NCBI GenBank assembly: GCA_034770075.1
Contig: CM068384.1
Span: 100,936,433-101,000,432, forward strand
Direction of reading: 5' to 3'
Length of the DNA: 64,000 bases
Source: Aralia elata
Taxonomy: Eukaryota; Streptophyta; Magnoliopsida; Apiales; Araliaceae
Positions 1 through 9,526 of this stretch are shown in pieces. Both the position numbers and the translations under genes were made by a program. Numbering within the stretch: position 1 is the stretch's first letter; the number at the start of each line of letters is the position of its first letter. Below the pieces are notes generated by a model. That model was not told the origin of the DNA. It saw only the letters and a program-made list of their open reading frames with translations, and made no database searches.

Positions 1-470
1 ATCCATAATCCATGATCATATGATATGGCCATCAACCATAAAAATTACTTATCATACCAAATTTTATACATGTGCAAATTTAATATTCATAAATTTTAAA
101 GCACTTAACTTAGTACACATTTTCATGGCATGATTAATCAAAATATATATACATGTATGCAAGTTATTCTTATGCAACAATTTTAAGAATAAATTAACAA
201 GCATATATATACTATATTAAATTATGAACTCAAATTCTCATATATAATATGTATTACTTTTTTCTCTTGAATAATATAATCACATATATTATACTTGGAG
301 GAAAATAAATATACATTTTTAGCCATTTACAGCGATTTCACATTTCCTTCTTTATGATTCACAGCCACATTAGGCATCATTGTTGTAGAAAATGAACCGA
401 CTATGGTTACAGATTCAGTAGCCATTTATTGCAAATATAAAATAAATATATAATTTAATTGTCTTAAGAT
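1..470. other. AT-rich intergenic, no gene seen
   Basis: AT-rich sequence with frequent stops in all frames. I see no coding region, RNA gene or clear repeat border here. It ends at the TGTTAG border of the Copia-type LTR at 471. Confidence 0.6.
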
Positions 471-476
471 TGTTAG

Positions 477-480
<4 letters not shown>

Positions 481-537
<57 letters not shown>
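481..537. repeat. (TA)n microsatellite inside the LTR
   Basis: An uninterrupted TA run of about 56 bp near the outer end of the left LTR. The right LTR has a shorter, imperfect TA run at the matching place (about 3610-3636). Confidence 0.95.
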
Positions 538-540
<3 letters not shown>

Positions 541-580
541 CAACTTATGAAGTAAAGGAAACTGAGAATATATATATAAT

Positions 581-1910
581 GGCAAAACTAAGGATTTTTC
601 CACTATAGTTGGCAGCTTTTCTTTATTGTATTACTGAACTTTTAATTTTTCAAATTACCCCATTGAATTAATTAAAAAATTAAAATTGGACCATTCTGTT
701 AAATTGACTAAACTTCCGTCAAATTGTTTTGAATTTTTTCCTACGTGGCTGGTAAAAAAAAATGACCTGGCCACTATTCCTACGTGGTTGATGATTCTCA
801 TTATCAATTAATTACCAATTTTGAGTTCCTAATTATCCTCGTCACCGTCTTGATTTTCAACACCACTACCGCCGCCATCAACCCTCCACCATCAACCACC
901 CAAGTCAATTGATATGATATGAATCTACATCAAATCAAACCCAAATCGGCCGAAAGTTTTGAACTGATATGAATTTGCGAAAAAATCGCAGCAAATAACT
1001 AAAGCAGAAACAAGCCAATTCCTCTTTGTGGAAAGTTTTTTTTGCAAATCTCCAATAGCTAGCAGATTGAATTCAAATCCTGAAGTTGTTCAATACCACA
1101 AAACAAAACAATAGGATGATGCAATCAAAGATAGTTCATTTTTGAAACCCTCTTTTTCTTCACCAAAGATCCCCAGACCCAATTCCCCTTTTGGACAATA
1201 TACTTGAAGTGGAGAAGGGCACAAATATCAAAGAACCAGAGATTCTCATCAAATACAAATGCAGAGCTCCAAACCCAGATAAGTACATAAGCCCTTCTCT
1301 TTCAATTTAGAATTAGGTAGTGTAGGGGCTATATACGTATACATATACCTATTTATTGGAAAGCGGAAAAATCGCGCAGAGGGAACTGTATATGAACGTC
1401 GATTCGCCGTTGATTTCTCAATCAAGCAACGGTCCAATTCTTCGATCACGGCCGTTTGATTAAGAAGATGAGACGAAGGGTGTTTGAGTTTAGGCCATGG
1501 ATGAGATGATGATGATGATCTGAGATCTATTTCTTTTGTTTTGATGATCTGATTTGGTTAGATCTGTTTTGATGAAGAATAAAAGGAACCCAGATAGAGA
1601 AGATGGTTAAATCTGTTTGGGTTAAATCTGTTTTGCAAAAAGATGTTTTATTTTTTTGTTTTCATTTTTAATTTTTATTTTATATTTTTTGCCACATAAG
1701 CAATATTTTTTATTTTTGTATTTCTTTTTCAGAGCCACGTAGATAAAAATTAACGTCTGTTTACTTTTTTTAACGGAGTGGCCTAATTTTAAAATAATAA
1801 TTAGATTAGTGGGGTAATTTGAAAAATTAAAAGTTCAATGATGCAATCAGTAAAACGTGCCAACTACGGTAAAACGTGCCAACTACGGTGGGTAATTCAT
1901 TAGTTTTGCC
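581..1910. mobile_element. Non-autonomous Mutator-like element (MULE) with 10-bp target duplication
   Basis: The element starts GGCAAAACTAAGG and ends in the inverted form TTAGTTTTGCC. Imperfect terminal inverted repeats extend for roughly 150-170 bp and include a shared block ending in CAAATTACCCCA. It is flanked by the perfect 10-bp duplication TATATATAAT (571-580 and 1911-1920). The paralogous LTR at about 3567-3600 keeps the empty site. No transposase is encoded. The right end holds two copies of a roughly 20-bp unit containing CCGTAGTTGGCACG. The interior (about 840-1640) includes less AT-rich sequence that could be captured host DNA, but I recognise no gene. Confidence 0.9.
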
Positions 1911-2321
1911 TATATATAATACATATAAAGTTATCTGAATTATACCAAATTTAAAATGCAGAAAATCAGTATATTAAGGCTAGTACTTGGTACTATGTCC
2001 TTAGGACAATTATGTCCTCCTTACGGTGCTTAGAGTTGATAGCACTTGTCTCTCAAGATACAATGACAACGTATACTATAGCAACACTACAAATAGTATA
2101 CTCAACGAACCAAATTAAATGCTCTGACTCTCTCTCTCTCTCTAAAATAACTATGTATTGCTTATAATAAAGACTTAGAATGCTTAATGCTTGGATGAAT
2201 TGAATTAATTGAATGACAACCCTCACCATCTATTATAGGTGAATTAAGTGACCCTTCAGATTGGTCACAACCTTTTGAAAAGGTTTGGATGGCATTGAAA
2301 ATGTATGGGATACGTCCGTTC

Positions 2322-2472
2322 GGGTTTGAAACGACACAATCGTGCGCCTTGAAACGACATAACCGTTCGGACTTGAAACGACGTAACCGTTCGGACTTGA
2401 AACGACGTAACCATTTGGACTTGAAACGACGTAACCATTCGGACTTGAAACGACGTAATCATTCGGTCTTGA
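2322..2472. repeat. 24-bp tandem repeat in the left LTR
   Basis: About five to six copies of a 24-bp unit containing TTGAAACGACGTAACC with small variations. The unit length is a multiple of three, so all frames stay open through it. This explains the short ORFs on both strands here, and no protein is claimed. Confidence 0.85.
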
Positions 2473-2563
2473 ACCCGTGAACACACAATTCTTTGGAAGT
2501 TAATTTCTCATTCATTACTTCATGGATTTGAGCACCCATTTAAAAATTGCTCAAATTCTAACA

Positions 2564-3010
2564 ACGAATCCTGCAACGGTTTTAGGATAAGCTATGCTTT
2601 TAATGATTCTTATATCTTGATAAACAAGCGGAGTATGGCAGGATACTCTTAATAAGGATCACCTATGTGAGTGTGAACTGGACCAATTCTATGAGAATGA
2701 TAAATGCTATACTTCTCTAGAGCACTCATAAATCCGGGATTGTTCAGGGCCAAAATGAACAAAGTCCTGAGAACCAATTAATGTCTAGAAAGATTCTATG
2801 TGAATTTCTATTGTCTCGGTTTACACAAACGGTTAGACAGTTCAAGACATCATGTTCACTGGACACCAGTAAACCCGATAGTCTTTCACAAGGGAAGGTT
2901 CAAAACCAAAAACTACCTATCTCTATACAGATAATTTCCATTTCTGTCTCTCTCAGAGTTTGCATAACATTTGCATAAGGTTAACAGTCAATTTCATTCA
3001 TGTGGAGGAT
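2564..3010 (+). other. Copia internal 3' remnant with polypurine tract
   Basis: A 447-bp segment between the two LTRs. It ends ATTCATGTGGAGGAT directly before the TGTTAG start of the right LTR, which is the usual polypurine-tract layout. Its left end abuts the inverted LTR without a primer site or polypurine tract. No gag or pol motif is recognisable. Confidence 0.55.
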
Positions 3011-3645
3011 TGTTAGAATTTGAGCAATTTTTAAATGGGTGCTCAAATTCATGAAGTAATGAATGAAAAATTAACTCCCAAAGAATTGTGTGTTCACGGG
3101 TTCAAGACCGAACGATTACGTCGTTTCAAGTCCAAACGGTTATGTCGTTTCAAGGCGAACGGATGCGTCGTTTCAAACCCGAACGGACGTATCCCATGCC
3201 TTTTCAATGACATCCAAACCTTTTCAAAAGGTTGTGACCAATCTGAAGGGTCACTTAATTTACCTATAAATAGATGGTGAGGGCTGTCATTCAATTAATT
3301 CAATTCATCCAAGCATTAAGCATTCTAAGTCTTTATTATAAGCAATACATAGTTATTTCAGAGAGAGTCGGAGTATTTAATTTGGTTCGTTGAGTATACT
3401 ATTTGTAGTGCTGCTATAATATACGTTGTCATTGTATCCTGGGAGACAAGTGCTATCAACTCTAAGTACCGTAAGGAGGACATAATTGTCTTAAGGACCT
3501 AGTACCAAGTACTAGCCTTAATATACTAATTTTCTGCATTTTAAATTTGGTATAATTCAGATAACTTTATATATATTCTCAGTTTCCTTTACTTCATAAG
3601 TTGCAAATATATATTATTAAATATATATATATATATTCCCTACCA
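3011..3645 (+). repeat. Copia-type LTR, plus orientation
   Basis: A TGTTAG...CTACCA repeat of 635 bp, the intact counterpart of the left LTR. It contains about three copies of the same 24-bp unit (about 3098-3205). It also keeps the uninterrupted target sequence of the MULE (around 3567-3600). Confidence 0.8.
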
Positions 3646-3799
3646 ATTTCGTCTTCTTAAACCTCCCATATGATTCTAATTTGAAGGATATTGATCGTGA
3701 TCTTAAGTATTTCACGATTCTCGTTCTAGTTTTGGTAAACTGTATGATATGGGTTTATATTTGTATATTCTGAATTGGATTGTTAAATTTACCGTTCGG

Positions 3800-4640
3800 C
3801 AACGATTTATAAGTAAAAGCGTTTGACACCAGTTTAACTTATAAGTCAGAAGTTAAGTTAAAATAAGTTGTGAATGTGTTCGGCTGATAATAACTTATAA
3901 GTTAAAATAAAATGTAAAAATTACTAAAATGAACATTAATAAAAAGAGACATTGATTTAATATCATATCATAACAATCACCATTGTTTCATTAAATAAAA
4001 TACTAAACAAATTTTTTAAACATATAAACTACAATCTTATTCCAATCTTATTTCAACTACAATCACCATTTTTTCATTAAATAAAACGCTAACCACTACC
4101 ACATTAAAAGAAGTTTTGGGGAATCTGATTCTTCAAAGTAAGCTGAACCTCTAACTCACATGCTCGTCCAAATAAAATTGTGATTTACAATCTTTACTGA
4201 GATATGTAAGATAAAGAATGCAACAAATAAGGCATTTAGATAACTTAGCTAAATTAAGTACTTGGGTCAGTATGATTAGGAACCACTTATAAGTCATTTT
4301 CAAAGAAGCTAGAATTTGTTACTTATCAATAATGACTTATAAGTCAAAAAATTTATCACAAAATAAGTTGTTTCCAAATACCTAAACAGTAAAAAATAAC
4401 TTATAAGTTGGTTTGACCAACTTATATAAGTTATTTCCGAACACCCTCCCAGCTTGTTTGATTAGGAATGACTTAGAAGTCATTTTCAAAGAAGCTAGAA
4501 TTTGTTATTTATCAATAATGACTTATAAGTCAAATAATTTGTCACAAAATAAGTTGTTCCCAAACACCTAAACAGTAAAAAATAACTTATAAGTTGGTCA
4601 AACCAACTTATAAGTTGTACACCCTCCCAGCTTGTTTGAT
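3800..4640. repeat. MITE-like repeat rich in ACTTATAAGT palindromes, partly tandem
   Basis: Many copies of the palindrome ACTTATAAGT occur here. A unit of about 180 bp is repeated in tandem (about 4267-4446 and 4447-4627), each ending near CACCCTCCCAGCTTG. The mix of ACTTATAAGT motifs and terminal GGGTGT-like sequence is typical of short non-autonomous DNA transposons in plants. I could not fix clean terminal repeats or a target duplication. 3646-3800 and 4640-5080 hold no gene that I can see. Confidence 0.55.
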
Positions 4641-5084
4641 TAAGGTCTATTTCGTTGATTTCCCTTTTAGTTTTTGCTAGAAATAAAACTGAATTAACCC
4701 TAAACTTTGAATATAAAAGACTTTGAAAAGTGATTTTCGGAGTTAAGAGGTTTGCTGAAGTGAAATCTGGAATGTGAAGGAGTCGGAAAAATTTGGGGTT
4801 TTAGTGAAATTAGGGTACAACAGGGAAAGATCAGGGTTATTAATGGTGCAATGTCAATTGGACTAACATAACATTAATATTGTTTTTATAGAATAGACCA
4901 ATTTTTTTTCTGAATTGTACTGGGTAATCTTGTGGACATCAGTGGGGCGTAGATTTCCATAACCTGTAACTTAAATTATTTAGTGGTTGTTAATTGGATT
5001 ATAGTGTTTCATTTTCAAATTTAGGTTAACTTAAAGTTTGTTCAATTAAGGAATCTTAATATAGATAAGATTTGGATGTATCAA

Positions 5085-5452
5085 ACTATGGTGAGCACTG
5101 CATACTTGGGAATAGCAGAGGAATTCTTAAACTTTCTATCCTGTTAATGCTTGTGTTAAATCTTATTCGTCTACCACCAGATCGCAATTTATGGTCTACA
5201 TATCGACACGAGGTAATTTTTAATTTTCGTATGCTCTTCTTTCTGATAATTTTTCCTGATGTTTACATAATTACATACATGTCCCATCTTGTTGGCAGAC
5301 TTGTCACTTTCACCTTTTTGGTAGATGGAAATTTGTTATTAGAGGTGGTCCAGCCCTCTTTTAGTAACTTAGGACTGCAACTGTACCCCAATCTCATCTT
5401 CCTTCACCTACTGCCCTGTCACTATCAGGCGTTTATTGTAAAATACTCTCCT
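5085..5452 (+). repeat. Duplicated upstream module of the receptor-kinase genes, copy A
   Basis: This matches 21290-21860, 25340-25975 and 48055-48380. The core block reads CCCATCTTGTTGGCAGAC through GGTGGTCCAGCCCTC to CCGCCCTGTCA. An open frame of about 40-60 codons is kept across the core in three copies, but I recognise no protein family. This copy is cut at 5452 by the Ty3 insertion, and its continuation resumes at 18110. Confidence 0.75.
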
Positions 5453-6039
5453 TGAACGTCAAAATCTGATTGCTCGTCAAATCACCAAATAGCAAGTTAA
5501 GAAGACGTTTATAATGGAGAATATGTAATTATTTTAGTGTGTATGTGAAATAAAATAACGACACATGTAAATAAAATAATAACACAAGAATTTTACGTGG
5601 AAACTCAATTGGGAAAAAACTACGGAGAGAGATAAGAAATCCACTATAAAAATAATATGGAGAGTACAAATTGTTTATTTCTCTCTTCCTTCTCCTCACA
5701 CTCCGTATTCTCTCTCTTGTCCCTGTTATATGTTGTTGTGTTCTCCCTCAAACCCTTGCTTATTGCTGTATTTATAGATACGATGTCCACTTGAATCCAA
5801 TTAAGAGCATGAGTCTTTTTTAAAATCACCTTATAACTGCAATTAATGACTGATAGATTCCTTCCCAAATTAGATCTCCTTATCTCCCCCAAATAAGGAA
5901 ACACAATCTTACTTTCATAAGGATTATCCCACTATTTAAGCAAGCTGTCAAAATAAATGTATATGGGTCAACACCAGATTCGGACCGTTAAATAAATTAG
6001 GTTACACCTTAGTTAGACCCAAATAATTACATCCCAACA
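5453..6039 (-). repeat. 3' LTR of element A
   Basis: A direct repeat of 8123-8710. The plus-strand ends are TG...CCCAACA. The 5 bp outside the left border are CTCCT, which match CTCCC outside the far end of element B at four of five positions. Confidence 0.85.
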
Positions 6040-6164
6040 TTGCCCCCACTCTCCTACACTCTCCTAATATAAAGGATTTATAATAGGAGAGTAATCAAAA
6101 AGTCCGCTATACCATCTGAGTGTCGTATCGGTAAAACTGTTGAACCCACCATATCTACTCCCAA

Positions 6165-6535
6165 ATTCATCAGATCGAACACAACACCATAATAGATAAC
6201 CAACCTTATCACAACCGAATATATAGATAATCAACCTTATCATAATCGAACCAATCTTATCACAACCGAAGATATAGATAACCAACCTTATCACAACCGA
6301 AGATATAGATAATCAACTTTATCATAACCGAACCACCCTTATCACAACCGAAGATATAGATAACCAACCTTATCACAACCGAACCAACCTTATCACAATC
6401 GAACTAATATTATCACAACCGAACCAACCTTATCACAACCTTATCACAACTGAACCAACCTTATCACAACTAAGTGAACCTTATCACAACCAAAGATATA
6501 GATAATCGACCTTATCACAACCGAACCAACCTTAT
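6165..6535. repeat. Minisatellite in element A
   Basis: Repeats of CCTTATCACAACCGA joined to AGATATAGATAACCAA, in units of about 15 to 31 bp, with about a dozen full or partial copies. Confidence 0.85.
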
Positions 6536-6599
6536 CTTGCCATAATAGTCTTCCCAACCCCTGTGGGAGGCATTGATCCGACCTTTTTTGCCATAATTG

Positions 6600-6985
6600 C
6601 CTTGGGATTTTCTATTCGAGGGGATGACTCTCACCTATCCCCATCTTTCCAGGTAAATGCCTCAGGATTTTCCTTCTGAAGGGATGACTCTCACCTATCC
6701 CTCTCCTTCCGGGCAGGTGCCTCGGGATCTTCTGTTCGAGGGGATGACTCTCGCCTATCCCTCTCTTTCTGGACAGGTGCCTCGGGATCTTCCTTCCAAG
6801 GGGATGACTCTCGCCTATCCCTCTCCTTCCAGGTAAGTGCCACGGGATCTTACTTTTGAGGGGATGAATCTCGCCTATCCCTCTCCTTCTGGGCAGGTGC
6901 CTCTGGATCTTTTGTTCGAGGGGATGACTCTCGCCTATCCTTCTCCTTCTGGGCAAGTGCCTCGAGATTTTCTGTCCCACCTTAT
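6600..6985 (-). repeat. 60-bp tandem repeat (six units) shared with gag of element B
   Basis: Six units of about 60 bp, each with GAGGGGATGACTCTCGCC and a GGTGCCTCGGGATCTT-like part. Read on the minus strand they form an open frame of 20-residue repeats containing R-x-R-G-I-G-E-S-H-P-L. The same 60-bp unit occurs in the gag frame of element B (about 16740-16930). The frame here is probably a leftover of that gag region and not a working protein. Confidence 0.8.
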
Positions 6986-7190
6986 ATCGTCAAAATAGTC
7001 GTCCTGACCCCAGTGGGAGGCTTCCATCCGACCTTATATCGCCATAATAGTCGTCCCGACCCCGGTAGGAGGCTTCCATCCAATCTTATATCGCCATCCG
7101 ACCTTATATCGCCATAATAGCCGTCCCGACCCCGGTGGGAGGCTTCCATCCGACCTTATATTGCCATCCGACATTATATCGCCGATTGTA
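6985..7190. repeat. Roughly 60-75 bp tandem repeat, three copies
   Basis: Three units containing CCTTATATCGCCATAATAG and GTCCCGACCCCGGTGGGAGG. A single related unit sits at about 6525-6600. This is a third repeat block inside element A. Confidence 0.8.
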
Positions 7191-7794
7191 GATAGCCGAA
7201 GACATAATGAAGCCGATGTGATATAGTCCAAGGTGAGCTGTTATTATTCAAAATGTCATGGGTGAACATCTTGTATATCCTACCCCTTAGGAATTCAGCT
7301 CGAACAAGAAAAGAAGCCCGAATCTACAACGTCGAACGTGTTATGCTGATATGTTTGTCGAGATATTGGGGAATTTCATATGACGATAGAGTTTGGCTTT
7401 GGTAGCCGAAGAGAATTTAGATTTTTTGATGGTGAAGATGATTATTTTTTATTGTATCAGAACCTGAAGATGATGGGATCCATACCGAAAAAATCCGATG
7501 TTGGAAAGATATGCTACTAAGCCTTAGTTGAATCCGAATTCAAATTGGCCATGACCGAAGTCACAAAGAAGTCGGTCGGAGTGACTTAGTTTTTGTAAAA
7601 GGGTAGATGACCATGGTTGTGCGAACTGAATGCCGAACTCCGAATGAATGCATACACTGTTTGAACGCATGAATAACTTGTTAAAGAATAATCGAAAACA
7701 AAACTGATAAATTCGAACATGGCTTTTTTTAAGGAAACCAATCTAAGTGTCGAAGCTAAAGTTTGAAGAGATGTCCGAACATATATGTGTTTCA

Positions 7795-8075
7795 TGGAGG
7801 GGTGCGCGGGGGCATGGGCAGCGCACGGGTGCGGCGAGGGGTTGCCTGGGGGCAGTCGGGGCGCATGGGGGCGCGCGGGGGTAGCCGAGAGCGCATAACG
7901 GCACGCGGGGAGGCCAGTGGGCGCGCGGGGGCGGCTGTGGTGCATGGGGGCGAGGTGCGGTGCGCGGGGGCGCGGAACGGCGCGCGGGGGCAGCCGGGGG
8001 CACGGGGCGACGCGCGGGGGCATGAAGTGGTGCGCGGGGGCGAGGGGCGACGCGCGGAGGCGCTCAGTGGTGAAT
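7795..8075. repeat. Very GC-rich, G-run minisatellite in element A
   Basis: About 280 bp of near-pure GC in an otherwise AT-rich window. It is built of variants of GTGCGCGGGGGC and GACGCGCGGGGGC. The plus strand has many runs of four or five G, so it could form G-quadruplexes. Long open frames on both strands here reflect the lack of A/T-containing stop codons, and I do not call a gene. Confidence 0.85.
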
Positions 8076-8103
8076 TAGTGATTTTAATTAACACTAAAAC
8101 AAC

Positions 8104-8122
8104 GCCCTCCTTTTAGCGCCAA
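8104..8122 (-). promoter_or_regulatory. Primer binding site of element A
   Basis: On the minus strand the sequence directly after the 5' LTR is T plus TGGCGCTAAAAGGAGGGC. It starts with TGG, as all tRNA-primed sites do, and nearly equals the site in element B. I cannot assign the tRNA with certainty. Confidence 0.7.
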
Positions 8123-8710
8123 TATTAACGCTAAAATCTGACCGCTCGCCAAATCACCAAATAGCAAGTTAAGAAGACGTTTACAATGGAGGATATGCAA
8201 TTGTTTTAGTGTGTGTATATAGAATAAAATAATGACACATGTAAATAAAATAATAACACAAGAATTTTACGTGGAAACCCAATTCGGAAAAAATCACAGA
8301 GAGAGATAAGAAATCCACTAAAAAAATAATATAGAGAGTACAAATTATTTATTTCTCTCTTCCTTCTCCTCACACTCCGTATTCTCTCTTTTTTTCCTGT
8401 TATATGTTGTGTTCTCCATCAAACCCTTGCTTATTATTGTATTTATAGATACCATATTCACTTGAATCCAATTAGGAGCAGAAGTCCTCTTTAGAATCAC
8501 CTTATAACTGCAATTAATGACTAATAGATTCCTTTCCAAATTAGATCTCCTTATCTCCCCCAAATAAGAAAACACAATCTTACTTTAATAAGGACTATCT
8601 CACTATTTAAGCAAGCTGTCAAAATAAATGTATATGGACCAACACCAGATCCAGACCGTTAAATAAATTGGGTTACACCTTGGCTAGACCCAAATAATTA
8701 CATCCCAATA
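8123..8710 (-). repeat. 5' LTR of element A
   Basis: A direct repeat of 5453-6039. Both terminal dinucleotides are mutated on the plus strand: TG to TA at 8123 and CA to TA at 8709-8710. Both are transitions of the methyl-cytosine deamination type. Confidence 0.85.
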
Positions 8711-8713
8711 TTA

Positions 8714-9186
8714 TGTTAACGCCAAGATTCGTCCACACGCCCAATCACCAAACTGCACGTCCAATCCTGCACAGAAAGGAAACCACACTTAGAGAGCTAA
8801 CGGTTTTCACCGCCGGGGGACACGCTGAATAAGTTTTAACAATGGAGGCTTAATGCTTTAGTACTAAAAAAAGATGATTACATGTGAATTAAGGTTTAGC
8901 CTTATATTTATAGTGATCACACCATCAACTTCATGCTCGTCCCCGTATGGAAATAGAACTCCTCATTAGGTTAGATACCATAATGGAATTAAACTCAATC
9001 TCCTTAAAGGAAGAAAGTCAAATTGTATCCTGACACTTTCCTTAGGAGTTGAAAATTAAATATAGTTAGGAATCCTTAACTCCATAATATTCTCCCACTA
9101 TCCTAATAGAATCCTACATAGGAACATTCTTCCACGTGGACCATGGCCCACCAAATCCATTGGGCTCAAATAAACATACCCCAACA
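8714..9186 (-). repeat. 3' LTR of element B
   Basis: A direct repeat of 17615-18109 with ends TGTTAACGCC...CCCCAACA. It lacks about 20 bp present in the other LTR, near the part that reads GGAGATAGCTCCGG there. Confidence 0.85.
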
Positions 9187-9200
9187 TTGCCCCTCAGTCT
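9187..9200 (-). promoter_or_regulatory. Polypurine tract of element B
   Basis: On the minus strand GACTGAGGGGCAA directly precedes the TGTTGGGG start of the 3' LTR, in the expected place for plus-strand priming. Element A has the similar tract GAGTGGGGGCAA. Confidence 0.7.
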
Positions 9201-9526
9201 TTCATTACAATTGAACATTTAATGGAAGAGTTCATCATAAAAGCCCAATAGTTAAATGAGAACATGGGGCCCAAAATCCAACCTCACGGTTACGTATTCA
9301 CCACACATTGTCAAGCCCTACCATCATTAAATAGCCCACTAACCACGCCATTTTGGGAAATCGCGCAGAACCCCAAAAGTCAAGCAATTCAAAACCCCTT
9401 CTCTTCCAAAAGTAACTGCCACTTTTAGATCTGATCTCAAAATCCATCCTCGCTCTCTCTCTCTGCAACCTCTGCACTTTCCGGCGAAAAAACCCCTTTC
9501 AAAACATCCCAATCAACTATCAATCA

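Larger units (their letters stand above)
471..2563 (-). repeat. Copia-type LTR, minus orientation, split by a MULE
   Basis: This is the reverse complement of 3011-3645. The match runs from 2563 down to 1921 and then continues at 580 down to 471. The gap is the MULE at 581-1910. Without the MULE the LTR is about 753 bp, against 635 bp for the right copy. The difference comes from a longer TA run and more copies of a 24-bp repeat. Confidence 0.8.
471..3645. mobile_element. Copia-type LTRs in inverted (head-to-head) orientation
   Basis: Two copies of one LTR face away from each other: a minus-oriented copy (471-2563) and a plus-oriented copy (3011-3645). Between them is a 447-bp internal remnant. 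Both LTRs start with TGTTAGAATTTGAGC. The left copy ends CTAACA and the right copy ends CTACCA. The right LTR is preceded by a polypurine tract (TGTGGAGGAT) typical of plant Copia elements, but the left one is not. A normal element has direct LTRs, so this is a rearranged copy, perhaps an autointegration or recombination product. I found no matching target duplication at the outer ends. The arms could fold into one long hairpin. Confidence 0.75.
5453..8710 (-). mobile_element. Non-autonomous Ty3/gypsy element A made mostly of tandem repeats
   Basis: A 3.26-kb element bounded by LTRs of 587 and 588 bp. On the minus strand the 5' LTR (8123-8710) is followed by the primer site TTGGCGCTAAAAGGAGGGC (8104-8122). 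The 3' LTR (5453-6039) is preceded by the polypurine tract GAGTGGGGGCAA. Its LTR ends, primer site and polypurine tract closely resemble those of element B, so B or a relative probably supplied its enzymes. The interior has no pol or full gag. It has four successive tandem-repeat blocks, and the 60-bp block matches the repeats inside B's gag. It abuts B with a 3-bp junction. Confidence 0.85.

Noticed and set aside
2322..2472. Regular 24-bp repeats that could suggest a CRISPR array
   Set aside because: The units are contiguous with no unique spacers, sit inside a plant LTR, and the window is eukaryotic.
5072..5455. 127-aa frame as a possible gene
   Set aside because: It lies in the duplicated upstream module, its first part is not conserved between copies, and no family was recognised. 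Only the short conserved core is reported.
7586..8116. Long overlapping frames on both strands (up to 145 aa), rich in Arg, Pro, Ala and Gly
   Set aside because: They lie in a GC-rich minisatellite where stop codons are rare in every frame, and no domain is visible.
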